A stretch of 11,544 nt of DNA from Campylobacterota bacterium. Lineage in GTDB: Bacteria; Campylobacterota; Campylobacteria; Campylobacterales; JAADDG01. A model generated the notes under the pieces. That model was not told where the DNA came from. It worked only from the letters and a program-made list of their open reading frames with translations, and did no database searches. Position 1 is the stretch's first letter; every line of letters starts with the position of its first letter. Location of the stretch: positions 1 through 11,544 of the forward strand of contig JAADDG010000060.1 of assembly GCA_013154075.1 (NCBI GenBank), written 5' to 3'. This document shows, piece by piece, positions 1-9,200 of the stretch. The translations under genes and the position numbers were made by a program.

Positions 1-13
1 AATAAAATTATTT

Positions 14-36
14 ATAGTATAATTTTATGTTAAAAT
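14..36 (+). promoter_or_regulatory. Candidate sigma-70 promoter for the FecR-OmpA-CHASE2 operon
   Basis: Two -10-like elements lie in this AT-rich leader: a perfect TATAAT at 18-23, and an extended type, TG-n-TAAAAT, at 28-36. Transcription from the second would start near 43 and give a leader of about 25 bases before the first start codon. Campylobacterota sigma-70 promoters commonly rely on a strong -10 with T-rich upstream sequence and little -35, which fits either element. Most of any -35 region for the first lies outside the window. Assignment is by motif only. Confidence 0.4.
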
Positions 37-67
37 TTGCCGGCCAAAAAAATAAGGATATTTCGAG

Positions 68-490
68 ATGGAAAAGAAGATTTTTGTATTTTTTATCTTT
101 ATGATTTCTCTTTTTGCCGATTCCATAGGAATTGTTAAGAATTTTCACGGATATGTGGAAATCAAAAGAGGTGAGAAGATTATTCCGGTGAAAAAGGGGC
201 TCTCCGTTAAAGAGGGAGATTTGATTTTGACTAAAGCTTCAAGCGGAGTGGGGATAGTTTTCGAGGACGGATCTTTGCTCTCTTTGGGGGAGAAGAGTAT
301 CTTTTCGGTAAAAAGATATCTTTTTAAACCTCAAAAGAGCGAATATGACATAGATTTGAAATTAAACAGAGGCAAAGCCGCTTTCTCCTCCGGAAAAGTC
401 GGAAAACTCGTCCCCGCTTCTTTGAAATTCAGAGTTCCGGAAGGAATGGTCGGTATTAGAGGAACCAAATTTTTGGTTTCGGTTAAATAA
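68..490 (+). CDS. Secreted FecR-domain protein
   Basis: A 140-residue protein with an N-terminal signal peptide (about residues 1-17, basic start then an Ile/Phe-rich core, likely cut after LFA), followed by one FecR domain filling the rest of the chain. FecR-family features are the opening 'GIVKNFHGYVEIKRG', the 'EGDLI' turn, the 'FEDGSLLSLG' strand and the closing 'VPEGMVGIRGTKF' signature near residues 123-136. FecR domains are periplasmic beta-rich modules; the founding member transmits ligand status in ferric citrate signalling. This one has no transmembrane or anti-sigma part, so it is a stand-alone periplasmic module, not an anti-sigma factor. The start is supported by AAGGA at 54-58 and an in-frame stop at 53-55. 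It is first in a run with an OmpA protein and a CHASE2 sensor, a neighbourhood often seen for small FecR proteins, suggesting a shared envelope-sensing task. Ligand unknown. Confidence 0.9.
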   Translation: MEKKIFVFFIFMISLFADSIGIVKNFHGYVEIKRGEKIIPVKKGLSVKEGDLILTKASSGVGIVFEDGSLLSLGEKSIFSVKRYLFKPQKSEYDIDLKLNRGKAAFSSGKVGKLVPASLKFRVPEGMVGIRGTKFLVSVK

Positions 491-495
491 AGGGG
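491..495 (+). promoter_or_regulatory. Ribosome binding site fixing a GTG start
   Basis: AGGGG lies directly after the FecR gene stop codon and six bases before the GTG at 502. No ATG or TTG is available between the in-frame stop at 484-486 and this GTG, so the site decides the start of the OmpA-family gene. Confidence 0.6.
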
Positions 496-501
496 TTTGT
501 C

Positions 502-1095
502 GTGGAAGGAATCGTAGTTGTTTTGATTGCGGCCGTTTTGGCGGTTTTGAGACCGGAACCCCAAACGGAGATAATTTTGGTCGATAACGATAAGAAGCAT
601 AACGCCATCGTCGTATCCACCAAAGGAGGAGAGGTTGTTGTGGATAAGCCTTATATGGAGGTTAGTTTAAGGGATGAAAAGAAACCCCCTTCTCCTCCCA
701 AGCCTATTTCTAAAGAGGAGGTTGAAAAGGAGTTTAAAGATACTTTGAAGCTTTTGCCTCCGAAACCCGTAACTTTGATGCTCTATTTTAAAAATAATTC
801 TACCGAGCTTACCGACGAATCCAAAGAGAAACTTGAAAAGATTTTGAATATCGTAAAAAAGAGAATGCCTTGTTTGGTGGATGTGATAGGACATAGCGAT
901 ACGGTCGGGGATAAGGATAAAAACGCCGCCTTATCTTTAAAAAGAGCGAAAATCGTTATGAATATGCTTATAAAAAAGGGAATAGATCCGTCTCTTCTTA
1001 GGGCCAAAGGATATGGAGAGAACGATTTGGTCGTAGAGACGGCGGATGAGGTTAGCGAACCTAAAAATAGAAGCGTAGAGATATTTATAAAATAA
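502..1095 (+). CDS. OmpA-family peptidoglycan-binding protein
   Basis: A 197-residue protein. Residues 3-16 form one short hydrophobic segment without a clear cleavage site or lipobox, so it is probably an inner-membrane anchor with the rest in the periplasm. A Pro/Lys-rich linker (about 59-90, including 'KKPPSPPKP') leads to a C-terminal OmpA domain (about 91-197). The domain shows the first strand 'LMLYFKNNSTELT', the 'GHSDTVGDKDKN' loop (Asp133), the helix 'LSLKRAKIVMNMLIKKGI', 'AKGYGEND', and the closing 'NRSVEI' (Arg190). The Asp and Arg are the family residues that hold diaminopimelate in the cell wall peptide. Translation starts at GTG. Only 11 bp separate it from the FecR gene, and the next gene begins 9 bp downstream in the same frame. 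Likely job: tethering or sensing peptidoglycan for the adjacent CHASE2 sensor. It has no outer-membrane barrel, so it is not a classic OmpA porin. Confidence 0.92.
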   Translation: MEGIVVVLIAAVLAVLRPEPQTEIILVDNDKKHNAIVVSTKGGEVVVDKPYMEVSLRDEKKPPSPPKPISKEEVEKEFKDTLKLLPPKPVTLMLYFKNNSTELTDESKEKLEKILNIVKKRMPCLVDVIGHSDTVGDKDKNAALSLKRAKIVMNMLIKKGIDPSLLRAKGYGENDLVVETADEVSEPKNRSVEIFIK

Positions 1096-1104
1096 CGGTT
1101 CGGA

Positions 1105-3078
1105 ATGAAGAGTATAATCAAAAAGACCGCCTTTTCAGTCTTTATATCTTTTACTGTAATTTTTTATTTCATAATTTTTGAAAATCAAAATTTTATAAAA
1201 TACATAGATTATAAATTTTACGATGCCATCTCTTTCATTTTGAAAAAAGACTCCAAAAACGAAAGCTCAAACTGCGTAGTGGTGGATATAGACGAAGAGA
1301 GTATGAATGTTTTGGGACAGTGGCCTTGGCCGAGACTCGTTATGGCCAATCTTATAGATAAGATCGGCTCCTACTATCCCTCCATCATAGGTCTTGATAT
1401 ACTTTTTCCAAATAGAGACAGAACCTCTCCTTTGGAGATAGAGAGATTTTATAAAGATTTTTTCAAAATAAATATTAACGTCTCGAACGTTCCCGAATAT
1501 ATGAAAGATAACGATAAAATTTTCGCTTCTTCCTTGAAGCGAAACGGAGTCGTTTTGCCTATCTATCTCTCTAACAAGAATTTCGGAGGGGATTGCGAGG
1601 ATATAATCTATCCTAAAAAGAAAGTTCCCCCGTTTTTTGTCAATGATCCCATAAAAAGCGCTTTTATGCTCTGTAACTATCCTATTTTGCAAAAGAGTGT
1701 GGAAGATTTTGGATTTTTGAACGTATCTATCGATGAAGACGGTATTTTTAGAAGAATACCTCTTTTTATGGAATATAAGAATTTCTTGATCCCCTCTTTT
1801 CCCCTCTCTTTACTTTTATCTTTGGATAATTTGAAAATAGAGGGGGAAAATAGAGTTTCGGTTTTGGGACATTCCATAAAAATGGATGATAAAAGCAGAG
1901 TTTTGTTAAATTTCAATTCTCCGATAGCCAAAACGATCTCCGCGGTGGATATTTTAAGAGGCGAAGCCGATCCGGAACTATTTAAAGGAAAGATCGTCAT
2001 AGTGGGATCTTCCGCAATAGGTTTGTATAGAAGCTATATGAACGATTTTCACGAGAAAGTCTCCGGTATTAGAATATACACTACTATGATAGATAATATT
2101 TTGGATAACTCTCTTTATGTTCAGCCCGAATATTTTAAAAAATTAAATATATTTATAGCTTTTGTCTTTTCTTTGCTTATATCCTATTTTCTTTTTAAAA
2201 GATGGTATATAATGATTTTGTCCGTCTTTTTAGGTGCTACCTTTTTTAGTGCCGCTTCTTTAATTTATATGTACGATCGAAACGTATATATTTCCATAGG
2301 ATATTTTTGGACTCCTTTTGTAATCTATTTCTTTTTCGTCTCTCTACTATTTGCCGTTATAAACCATATAGAAAAAAGATATTTTTATAAAGAGCTTGCA
2401 AAGTCCCATAGTGCGGCGCTTGAAAGTATCACTTTGGTAGCGGCTATGAGAGACGACGAGACGGGAGGGCATCTTATTAGAACGAAAAATTATATAAAAC
2501 TTTTGGCTCAATATCTTTATGATAAAAGATTGTATAGAAAATATTTAAATCCGAAATTCATAAAACTTTTATATGAAGCCGCTCCGCTGCATGATATAGG
2601 TAAAGTCGGCATTCCGGATCATATTCTTAAAAAAAGAGGCCCTTTTACCAAAGAAGAGTACGAGATAATGAAAAGACATACCATTTTGGGTAAAGAGATG
2701 ATAGAAAAGGCTATGAAAAATTATGACAAAAACGAGTTTTTACAAATTGCCTGCAGTATCGCCTATCATCATCACGAAAAGTGGGACGGCAGCGGTTATC
2801 CTCAAGGACTCAAAGGTGACGAGATACCGATAGAGGGGCAGCTTATGGCTATTGCGGACGTTTATGACGCTTTGATATCCAAAAGGGTTTATAAGGATGC
2901 CTACTCCTATGAGGATGCGGAAGCTTTGATTATAAAAGAGAGCGGAAAAGCTTTCAATCCCGTTTTGGTAGAGGCGTTTAAAAATTTGAGATACGAATTT
3001 AGAAAAATAGGCGAAAAATATAAAGAGAAAGAGAGAAGAGTGGCCGAAGATAAAAAGCCCATTTATAGCAAAGCCTAA
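1105..3078 (+). CDS. CHASE2 sensor fused to HD-GYP c-di-GMP phosphodiesterase
   Basis: A 657-residue membrane protein. One helix (about 8-25) precedes a periplasmic CHASE2 domain (about 30-340) with its hallmarks: 'VVVDIDEES' (58-66), 'GQWPWPR' (71-77), 'IIGLDILF' (94-101) and 'KGKIVIVGSSA' (294-304). Three more helices follow (about 346-364, 368-389, 396-419), then a short linker and a cytoplasmic HD-GYP domain (about 435-630). The catalytic set looks intact: 'GGHLIRT' (His455), 'HDIGKVGIPD' (His496-Asp497), 'KRHT' (His525), 'AYHHHEKWDGSGYPQGLKG' (553-571, GYP at 564-566) and 'ADVYDAL' (Asp584). HD-GYP enzymes hydrolyse cyclic di-GMP, usually to GMP, with a di- or tri-metal centre. CHASE2 is more often seen on adenylate cyclases or kinases; here the output is c-di-GMP breakdown. 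The ATG is nine bases after the ompA-like stop, in the same frame, with only a weak GGA before it, so translational coupling is likely. The signal sensed is unknown. Confidence 0.95.
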   Translation: MKSIIKKTAFSVFISFTVIFYFIIFENQNFIKYIDYKFYDAISFILKKDSKNESSNCVVVDIDEESMNVLGQWPWPRLVMANLIDKIGSYYPSIIGLDILFPNRDRTSPLEIERFYKDFFKININVSNVPEYMKDNDKIFASSLKRNGVVLPIYLSNKNFGGDCEDIIYPKKKVPPFFVNDPIKSAFMLCNYPILQKSVEDFGFLNVSIDEDGIFRRIPLFMEYKNFLIPSFPLSLLLSLDNLKIEGENRVSVLGHSIKMDDKSRVLLNFNSPIAKTISAVDILRGEADPELFKGKIVIVGSSAIGLYRSYMNDFHEKVSGIRIYTTMIDNILDNSLYVQPEYFKKLNIFIAFVFSLLISYFLFKRWYIMILSVFLGATFFSAASLIYMYDRNVYISIGYFWTPFVIYFFFVSLLFAVINHIEKRYFYKELAKSHSAALESITLVAAMRDDETGGHLIRTKNYIKLLAQYLYDKRLYRKYLNPKFIKLLYEAAPLHDIGKVGIPDHILKKRGPFTKEEYEIMKRHTILGKEMIEKAMKNYDKNEFLQIACSIAYHHHEKWDGSGYPQGLKGDEIPIEGQLMAIADVYDALISKRVYKDAYSYEDAEALIIKESGKAFNPVLVEAFKNLRYEFRKIGEKYKEKERRVAEDKKPIYSKA

Positions 3079-3171
3079 AATCTTCCGTTTGTCTTCTTAA
3101 AACTTCTTATTTGACTATCCGAAATTAAAAACGCTTTTTTTCGATATCTTAGTTTGAAATCTACTCTTTTG

Positions 3172-3195
3172 GGCAAAATCTGGTTTACCTTTTTT
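3172..3195 (+). terminator. Possible weak terminator after the sensor operon
   Basis: GGCAAA (3172-3177) can pair with TTTACC (3184-3189) over one C-A mismatch, with a six-base loop, and six T residues follow at 3190-3195. The stem is short and imperfect, so it would terminate poorly if at all. It would allow partial read-through from the sensor operon into the adhesin gene. Confidence 0.3.
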
Positions 3196-3257
3196 GTTAT
3201 ATATATCGGAAAGATAAAAAAATTTTTTTAAAGGACGATCTATGAGATAGGTATAAA
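3195..3257 (+). promoter_or_regulatory. Candidate promoter region of the giant adhesin gene
   Basis: Two -10-like elements are visible: TG-T-TATATAT at about 3195-3204 (extended -10 form) and TATAAA at 3252-3257. A perfect A7T7 tract (3215-3230) lies between them and just upstream of the second, where a curved or UP-like element would act. The second would give a leader of about 20 bases. No matching -35 is clear. Motif-based only. Confidence 0.35.
3215..3230. repeat. Perfect A7T7 palindrome
   Basis: The 16 bases read T, seven A, seven T, A and are their own reverse complement. Such an A-tract/T-tract junction is stiff and narrow-grooved and can act as an UP-like element or bind nucleoid proteins. 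It could also be chance in such AT-rich DNA. Confidence 0.6.
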
Positions 3258-3280
3258 AGTTTTCGTTATTAGGATAAGAG

Positions 3281-6200
3281 ATGAAAGATAAAAGATTTTT
3301 TATATTGATACTTTTTATGATTTCCATATTGACAGGAAGGATTTGGGCAAATACTCAAAGCGGTGTTGCCGGTATATGTTACGCTCTTCCGGATGACGAG
3401 AAGGAGATTATAAAGTTCTATCCAAGTCCCGGGGCTTCGCCTCTTCCCACTCCTCAAAGAGTCTCTTTGTCTATGGAGTTTAACGGGGAGGGAAGCGCTT
3501 ATAGAGCTACCGACGGTAAAATATACGCTTTTAAAAACGCTTACGACTCCGATAGTCAGCCTTCGAGTCTATATAGAATAGATCCGGAAACGGGTGCCGT
3601 TGAGCGTGTGAAATCGGATCTTTTGCCTTATAGCGTAGAGGGGGCGGAGTTTTATATAGATCCTAACAGCGGAGAAGAGACGTTATATGTCATTGCCAAA
3701 GAGTATCATTCCAAACTTTACGCTTTCGATCCCAATAACGATTGGGCTCTAAAGAGCGGTTATCCCAAAGATATTCACGGGGATACCACCTCTTTGGACA
3801 GTATAGCTATCAATCCCCATACCGGAGAAGCTTACGGTACGGACGATTACAATTATGACGGTAGAAAACCGAAACTTTTTACCATAGATCTCTCTACCGG
3901 ATCCGCTACGTTTTTGACAAGGACGCAAGATATCGTCGATGCGGAGGGTTTAGCCTATGCCGCCGACGGAAATCTCTATATAGAAAACGAACTTAATTCT
4001 CACCATAGAATCTATAAGATAAATCCAAGTACCGGGGAACTTACCGAAGCTGTAAATTATGATTCGATTTCCGGAGATTTCGAGGCCATATCTTGTAACG
4101 GAGGAGATGCCAATCTTATTTTAAAAGCGCATGAAGATGTAAACGTTACGGAAGGAGATAGCGGATACAAACTTTTAACGCTATCTTTGAAACTAAATAG
4201 GCCGGTACCGAGCGGACAGACCGTAAGTATAGATTATGAGACTTCTGATATTACCGCAACTGCCGGAAGCGATTATGAAAGGGCGATAGGAAAGATTACG
4301 ATTCCCGCAGGAAGCGATAGCGGAAGCGTAACTTTGAAAATTTTCGGGGATACGGTTTTGGAGGATGATGAGACGTTTTCTTTGAATCTGAGCGATGGAG
4401 CCGGCGGTTTGGTGATACCTGATTCGAATATCACTATTACAATTATAGACGACGATCAAAACGATACCGAAGATAAGCCTTTCTCTTGTGAAGGTGCTTT
4501 CCCTGGGCCCTTGAACTCCACACAAAAGAAACTCGATATTTTATCGGCCTCCATATACGGCACGAGAGATCATAAGCTCATAGCGCCTGGGATCAAACAG
4601 GGTGTTCAAAGCGATGTTTTGTGCGACGGAGAGGAGTGCGGATGGAGCGGAACCAAGGCGGCAAAGATAGATTTTGACGTAGATGGTAATCTTGGAAACG
4701 GTACGAGAGTGTTGAAAAACAACGTTACCATAGACGGAAGAAGCTCTCATGAGCAGCAGTTCAAAAAGATATACGGTTTTAGCGGAAAGACCATTAATCT
4801 TTATGGAGATCTGATTTTGCGAGTGAAAAAGAAGATCTCTTACAACAGCAGATGTACGATAAACGTAAAGCACGGAACGGTTATCATCTATACCGATCTA
4901 TTCGAATTCGATTCCGGTACCACTCTGAATATAGACGATGACAGTAGGCTTATAATCATAGCCAATACTTTCGATTTCAATTCGGGAACCTCCAATAGTT
5001 ACAATAGAGCCGATCAGTTTATAGTTTTGGCCAAAGATAAGCTTGAGATAGATTCCGGAGGGGAACTTAAGGGACTCTTTTATTCCGATGACAAGCTTAA
5101 CGTAAGAAGCGGTGGAGAGTATATAGGAGCTTTTACCGGAGCGGATGTGGATTTTAATTCGAATAACACCATTCACTATGATTTTAATTCGGTTAGAGAT
5201 TATTGTGGGGGATCTGGAGAGTCTTTTTTGAAGATTTCCGGAAAGATTTTCGAAGACGTAAACGGTGATAATCAAACTATGAAGCCTATAAGAGGTGTTA
5301 AGGTAAAACTTTATAAAGATAACGGAGATAATACGATAAACTCTTCCGATACGTTTATAACCTCTACGCTTACTAATGAAAAGGGAGAGTATAGTTTCGA
5401 TGTATCCGATAAAGGTTCGTATTTCGTATCGGTGGATTCCAAAACCGTCTCTCCGACTAACGGGTTAAATAGCGGATATAGTCTAAACGACGTTTGGGCG
5501 GAGCAGACTTATGCTCCAAAAGGCGGACTTTGTGTGGACGGAGAGAGAGGAACCGTAGTAAGAAGCTCTTTAGGAAGCTGTTATGGTGGAAGAAGAGGAG
5601 CTTTGAGCGACGATTCTTCATCTCCCGACAAGTTCGAACATGTCGCTTTAGTATCGTTGGAGGATAGAAACGTAACAGATGTGAATTTCGGTTTTAGTTT
5701 CAATGTGGTAACCAACGTCAACGACTCTTCCAATCTTCAAGGAAGTTTCAGGCAGTTTATAAAAAATGCAAACGCCGTTAAAGGTGCCAATCATATGAGA
5801 TTTGTTCCGGTTGTGGCCAAAAACGAATCTAAATGGTGGAAAGTGAAACTATCTTCCGCTCTAGATGTGATTGAAGATGACAAGACTACGATAGACGGAG
5901 TGGCTTATAGTATTAGTGACGGAGTTACTGTAAGAGATGAAAACGGAGGATCGGCAGGTAGAGGAGGCGAGAGAGTCGGAGCCGGAGAGGACGGAGTGGA
6001 AAATAGCTCGGATGAGAAGAATCTTCCTTTATATTTTAGAAAAGAGTTCGAGATAGACGCAAACGACAAATTCGCCTCTATAGGAAACGGTGAGACAAAT
6101 AGGGGTGTTTTGATAATAAAATCCTCTGATAATAAAATCAAAGATATCTCTATTTTCAATGCGGCTTGGAAGAATAGGGAAAATAGCGACAAAGGCTCTG

Positions 6201-9200
6201 CCATATTGATAGGGGGAGGAGATAGAAACGTAATAGAGGCGAACTTTATAGGCGCAAGAGCTGATGGAAGCGATCCCGGGAAGGGCAAAAGAGCCAACAA
6301 CGCCGTTTATCATAAAGCGGGTTATGCCTTAATTACGAAAAACTATGTAGCTCATATTCACTATACCGGAATTTGGGCTTCAAGCAAATGCGATATTACT
6401 TACAACCATCTCTATTATCCCTCTTACGAACCTTACGGAGACGGTATTACTTATGAGGATAGTAACGGAGATGATATATCTATCAAATATAACTTTATAG
6501 AAAATGCGGAGGCTTACGGAATAGAAGGTTGGGAGGCTCAAAGTTCGGTTACTATAGAAAACAATACTCTCTCTTCCAACGGAAAAGGATCCTCCGATCC
6601 GGCAAACGGAGGAGAAAACGGCGGTATCAGGCTCTATGGAGATGGAAACGGCGTTCGCTTTAACGTAATCAAAAATCATCCGGGTGCGGGCGTCGTAGTC
6701 GCTTCCGGGAAGAGAAACTGGATTTCCAAGAACGTTTTTTACGGAAATGGGGGACTTTCCATAGATATAGATCAAACCCATTCAAGCGGCAATATAAACG
6801 GTGACGGAGTAAATCCAAACGACGGGAAAATTCTATTTTCAAAACCCAATAAAGGTATGGACTATCCTATTATAACTTTGGCTAAAAAGTTAGGAAACTC
6901 TTTGCATATAGAGGGTTATGTGGGTAAAAAGAGTAAAAAAATAGGAGGAGTTCATACTATAGAGTTTTATAAAGTCGTTGATGACGGCAACAGCGATGCC
7001 GAAGCGGAGAAGGGAGACGGCAAATCTTTGCCTCACGGAAAGGGAAAATGGTATTTGGGAAGCTGTCAAAGCGAGAGTGACGGGACTTTTGATTGCGATA
7101 TTCAAATACCATCTTTCGTATCTTATGAGCAAGGAGATCTTTTAACCGCCACCGCTACGGATTCGAATAAAAACACTTCGGAATACGGCTGTATGATAGA
7201 TGAGAAGAAAGTCTCTCTTTTTATAGAGGATGCGAACGTAACGGAGGGAAATAGCGGAGAGAGAAATATAAATTTCAAAATTACTTTAAGTGAAGCCGCA
7301 GGCAAAGAGGTGAGCTTTTATTATAAAACCTCGGATTTGACGGCTAAAGTTTCGGATAGAGACTATAAGGAGATTCCTTCCACTAAACTCGTTTTGGAAG
7401 GAAACGTCACTTCCTACGTGATATCCGTACCGGTTTACGGAGATACGAAAATAGAAAACAACGAAACTTTCGAGCTTTTACTCTCAAATCCGTCCTCTAA
7501 TCTTATTTTGCAAAAAAATGGAGCGATAGGAACTATTATAAACGATGACGGGGATATGAAGCCTTTTGTATGTGACGATACGATGTATATGTCAAGTAAC
7601 AGTGTGGATATGCCCGATAAAATAAAGTTATTCTCGATAGATACGCAAACTCATCCTTTCAATTTCATACAAATAGGGGAAGCCTACAAAGATACCTATA
7701 ACGCTTTGGGATACAATCCGAAAGACAATTTCCTTTATGCGCTTTTTGAAAACACTCTTTTGAGAATCGATAGAGACGGAAAGGTTATGGAGCTTGGAGT
7801 TGTAGAGGGGCTTCCAAATTATCAGCTCTATTCGGGAACTTTCGATTCGAACGGTTATTATTACGTAGCCGGTAAATATGACGATAGCGATCCAAATATC
7901 TATAAAGTGGATATAGATTCGATGAGAGTTGTGGACACTATCGTTATGAAAAAGAGAATTACCGTTTACGACTTTGCTTTCGATAAGGATGAGAAGTATC
8001 TTTTGACGGTGAACGACAGTAGCAAAAGATTTACGAAAATCTCCGTAACGGACGGAAACGTTACCGAAATAGGTCCGGTTCATATGAATTTTACGTGCGG
8101 AGCCGCCTATAGAGACGTGGAGGGAAGATTTTTCGTAAGCGACAGTTCTCAAGGTAAATTTTACGAATTCGATACCGATACCGGAGAGAAATTTTATCTC
8201 TCAAAATCGCAAGTGGCTCATTTAAACGACGGAGCCAATTGTCCTAACGCTCATCTCGTATTTACCGATTATGGAGATGCTCCGGCAAGTTACGGAGAAG
8301 CCAAAAGTTATATAGTTCAAAGTGTTAAACTCGGCAAAAATGTCGATCACGATAGTGAGATGTTGTCGGGAGATGACGCTTTGGGAGACGATAACAGGGA
8401 TGAAGACGACGAAGACGGAGTGAAGATAGGAGGAGAGAGTCTTTCGAATAAGGTTTTTTATAGAAACGAAAATTATAATCTTAACGTAAGCGTAAAGGGA
8501 GGAGGTTATCTAAGCGGCTGGATAGATCTAAATAGAGACGGCGATTTCGAGGATGAGGGTGAAGAGATTTTGAAAGATAAAAACATCACTTCTACAAATT
8601 TCGATTTTAATTTCACCGTTCCAAATTCCGCGGCTACCGGAATCACTTATGCGAGATTCAGATTTTCTACGCAAAAGGATCTCGATTCCAAAGAGAGTGC
8701 AAAAGACGGAGAGACGGAGGATTATAAGATAATTATAGATAAGCTCGATTACAATCTCTCCGTAAGTGACGTAAACGTAACGGAGGGAAATAGCGGAGAG
8801 GATAAGAGTGTCAAAGTAACCGTTTCTTTGTCCAATAAAGCTCCTTTTATAAGCGGCGGTATAAAAGTGAAATATCAAACGAGAGACGATACGGCAAAAG
8901 CGGGAATAGATTATGAACCAGTTAGAGGAGAGCTTATTTTTAGTGGAAAAGAGAGAGAAAAGAACGTATCCATAACTATTCACGGAAACAATTTGCCTGA
9001 ACCGGATAAAAGATTTATATTTTTGATAAAAGAGGCTAAAACGATCAGAGATACCGACATCCCTATAAATATGGAAAAAGAGGAGGGAGTGATAACTATC
9101 ATAAATGACGATCATAGCACTTTTGACGTGATAGATGAGGATATTTCCAACTCCTCTTATCGAAGCGGAAAAGGGCTTAGAACGAAAATTGTAGGAAAAG

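Larger units (their letters stand above)
3079..3280 (+). other. Intergenic region between the sensor operon and the giant adhesin gene
   Basis: A 202-bp, strongly AT-rich gap without a convincing gene. It contains a weak hairpin with a T run (3172-3195), a perfect 16-bp A/T palindrome (3215-3230), two candidate -10 elements (3195-3204 and 3252-3257) and the ribosome binding site of the giant gene (AGGA at 3271-3274). A minus-strand reading frame crossing this stretch lacks coding character and overlaps the start of the giant gene. The gap is long enough for separate regulation of the adhesin, but read-through from the sensor operon cannot be excluded. Confidence 0.7.

Noticed and set aside
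3131..3146. CGATAT resembling a sigma-28 -10 element with TTAAA upstream
   Set aside because: Spacing between the two parts is about 12 bases instead of about 15, and the match is too short to support flagellar-type control.
3171..3190. Resemblance to the conserved 'GGGCAAA' core of c-di-GMP-I riboswitches, tempting because an HD-GYP gene is adjacent
   Set aside because: Only a few bases match; the P1 pairing and the tetraloop/receptor elements of the GEMM-I fold are not visible.
3115..3327. Minus-strand 70-codon frame across the intergenic region
   Set aside because: It has no convincing start context, a composition that simply mirrors AT-rich DNA, and it overlaps the well-supported start of the giant gene.
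5905..6300. Long minus-strand frames inside the giant gene, including this one and 7628-8152 and 8528-9115
   Set aside because: They are antisense shadows of a long plus-strand gene with strong domain evidence; their translations show no recognisable domain or start signals.
5696..6835. Pectate lyase or other polysaccharide-degrading enzyme
   Set aside because: The beta-helix fold alone is not evidence of catalysis, no clear catalytic Asp/Arg arrangement was identified, and the entry and tail modules match structural surface proteins.
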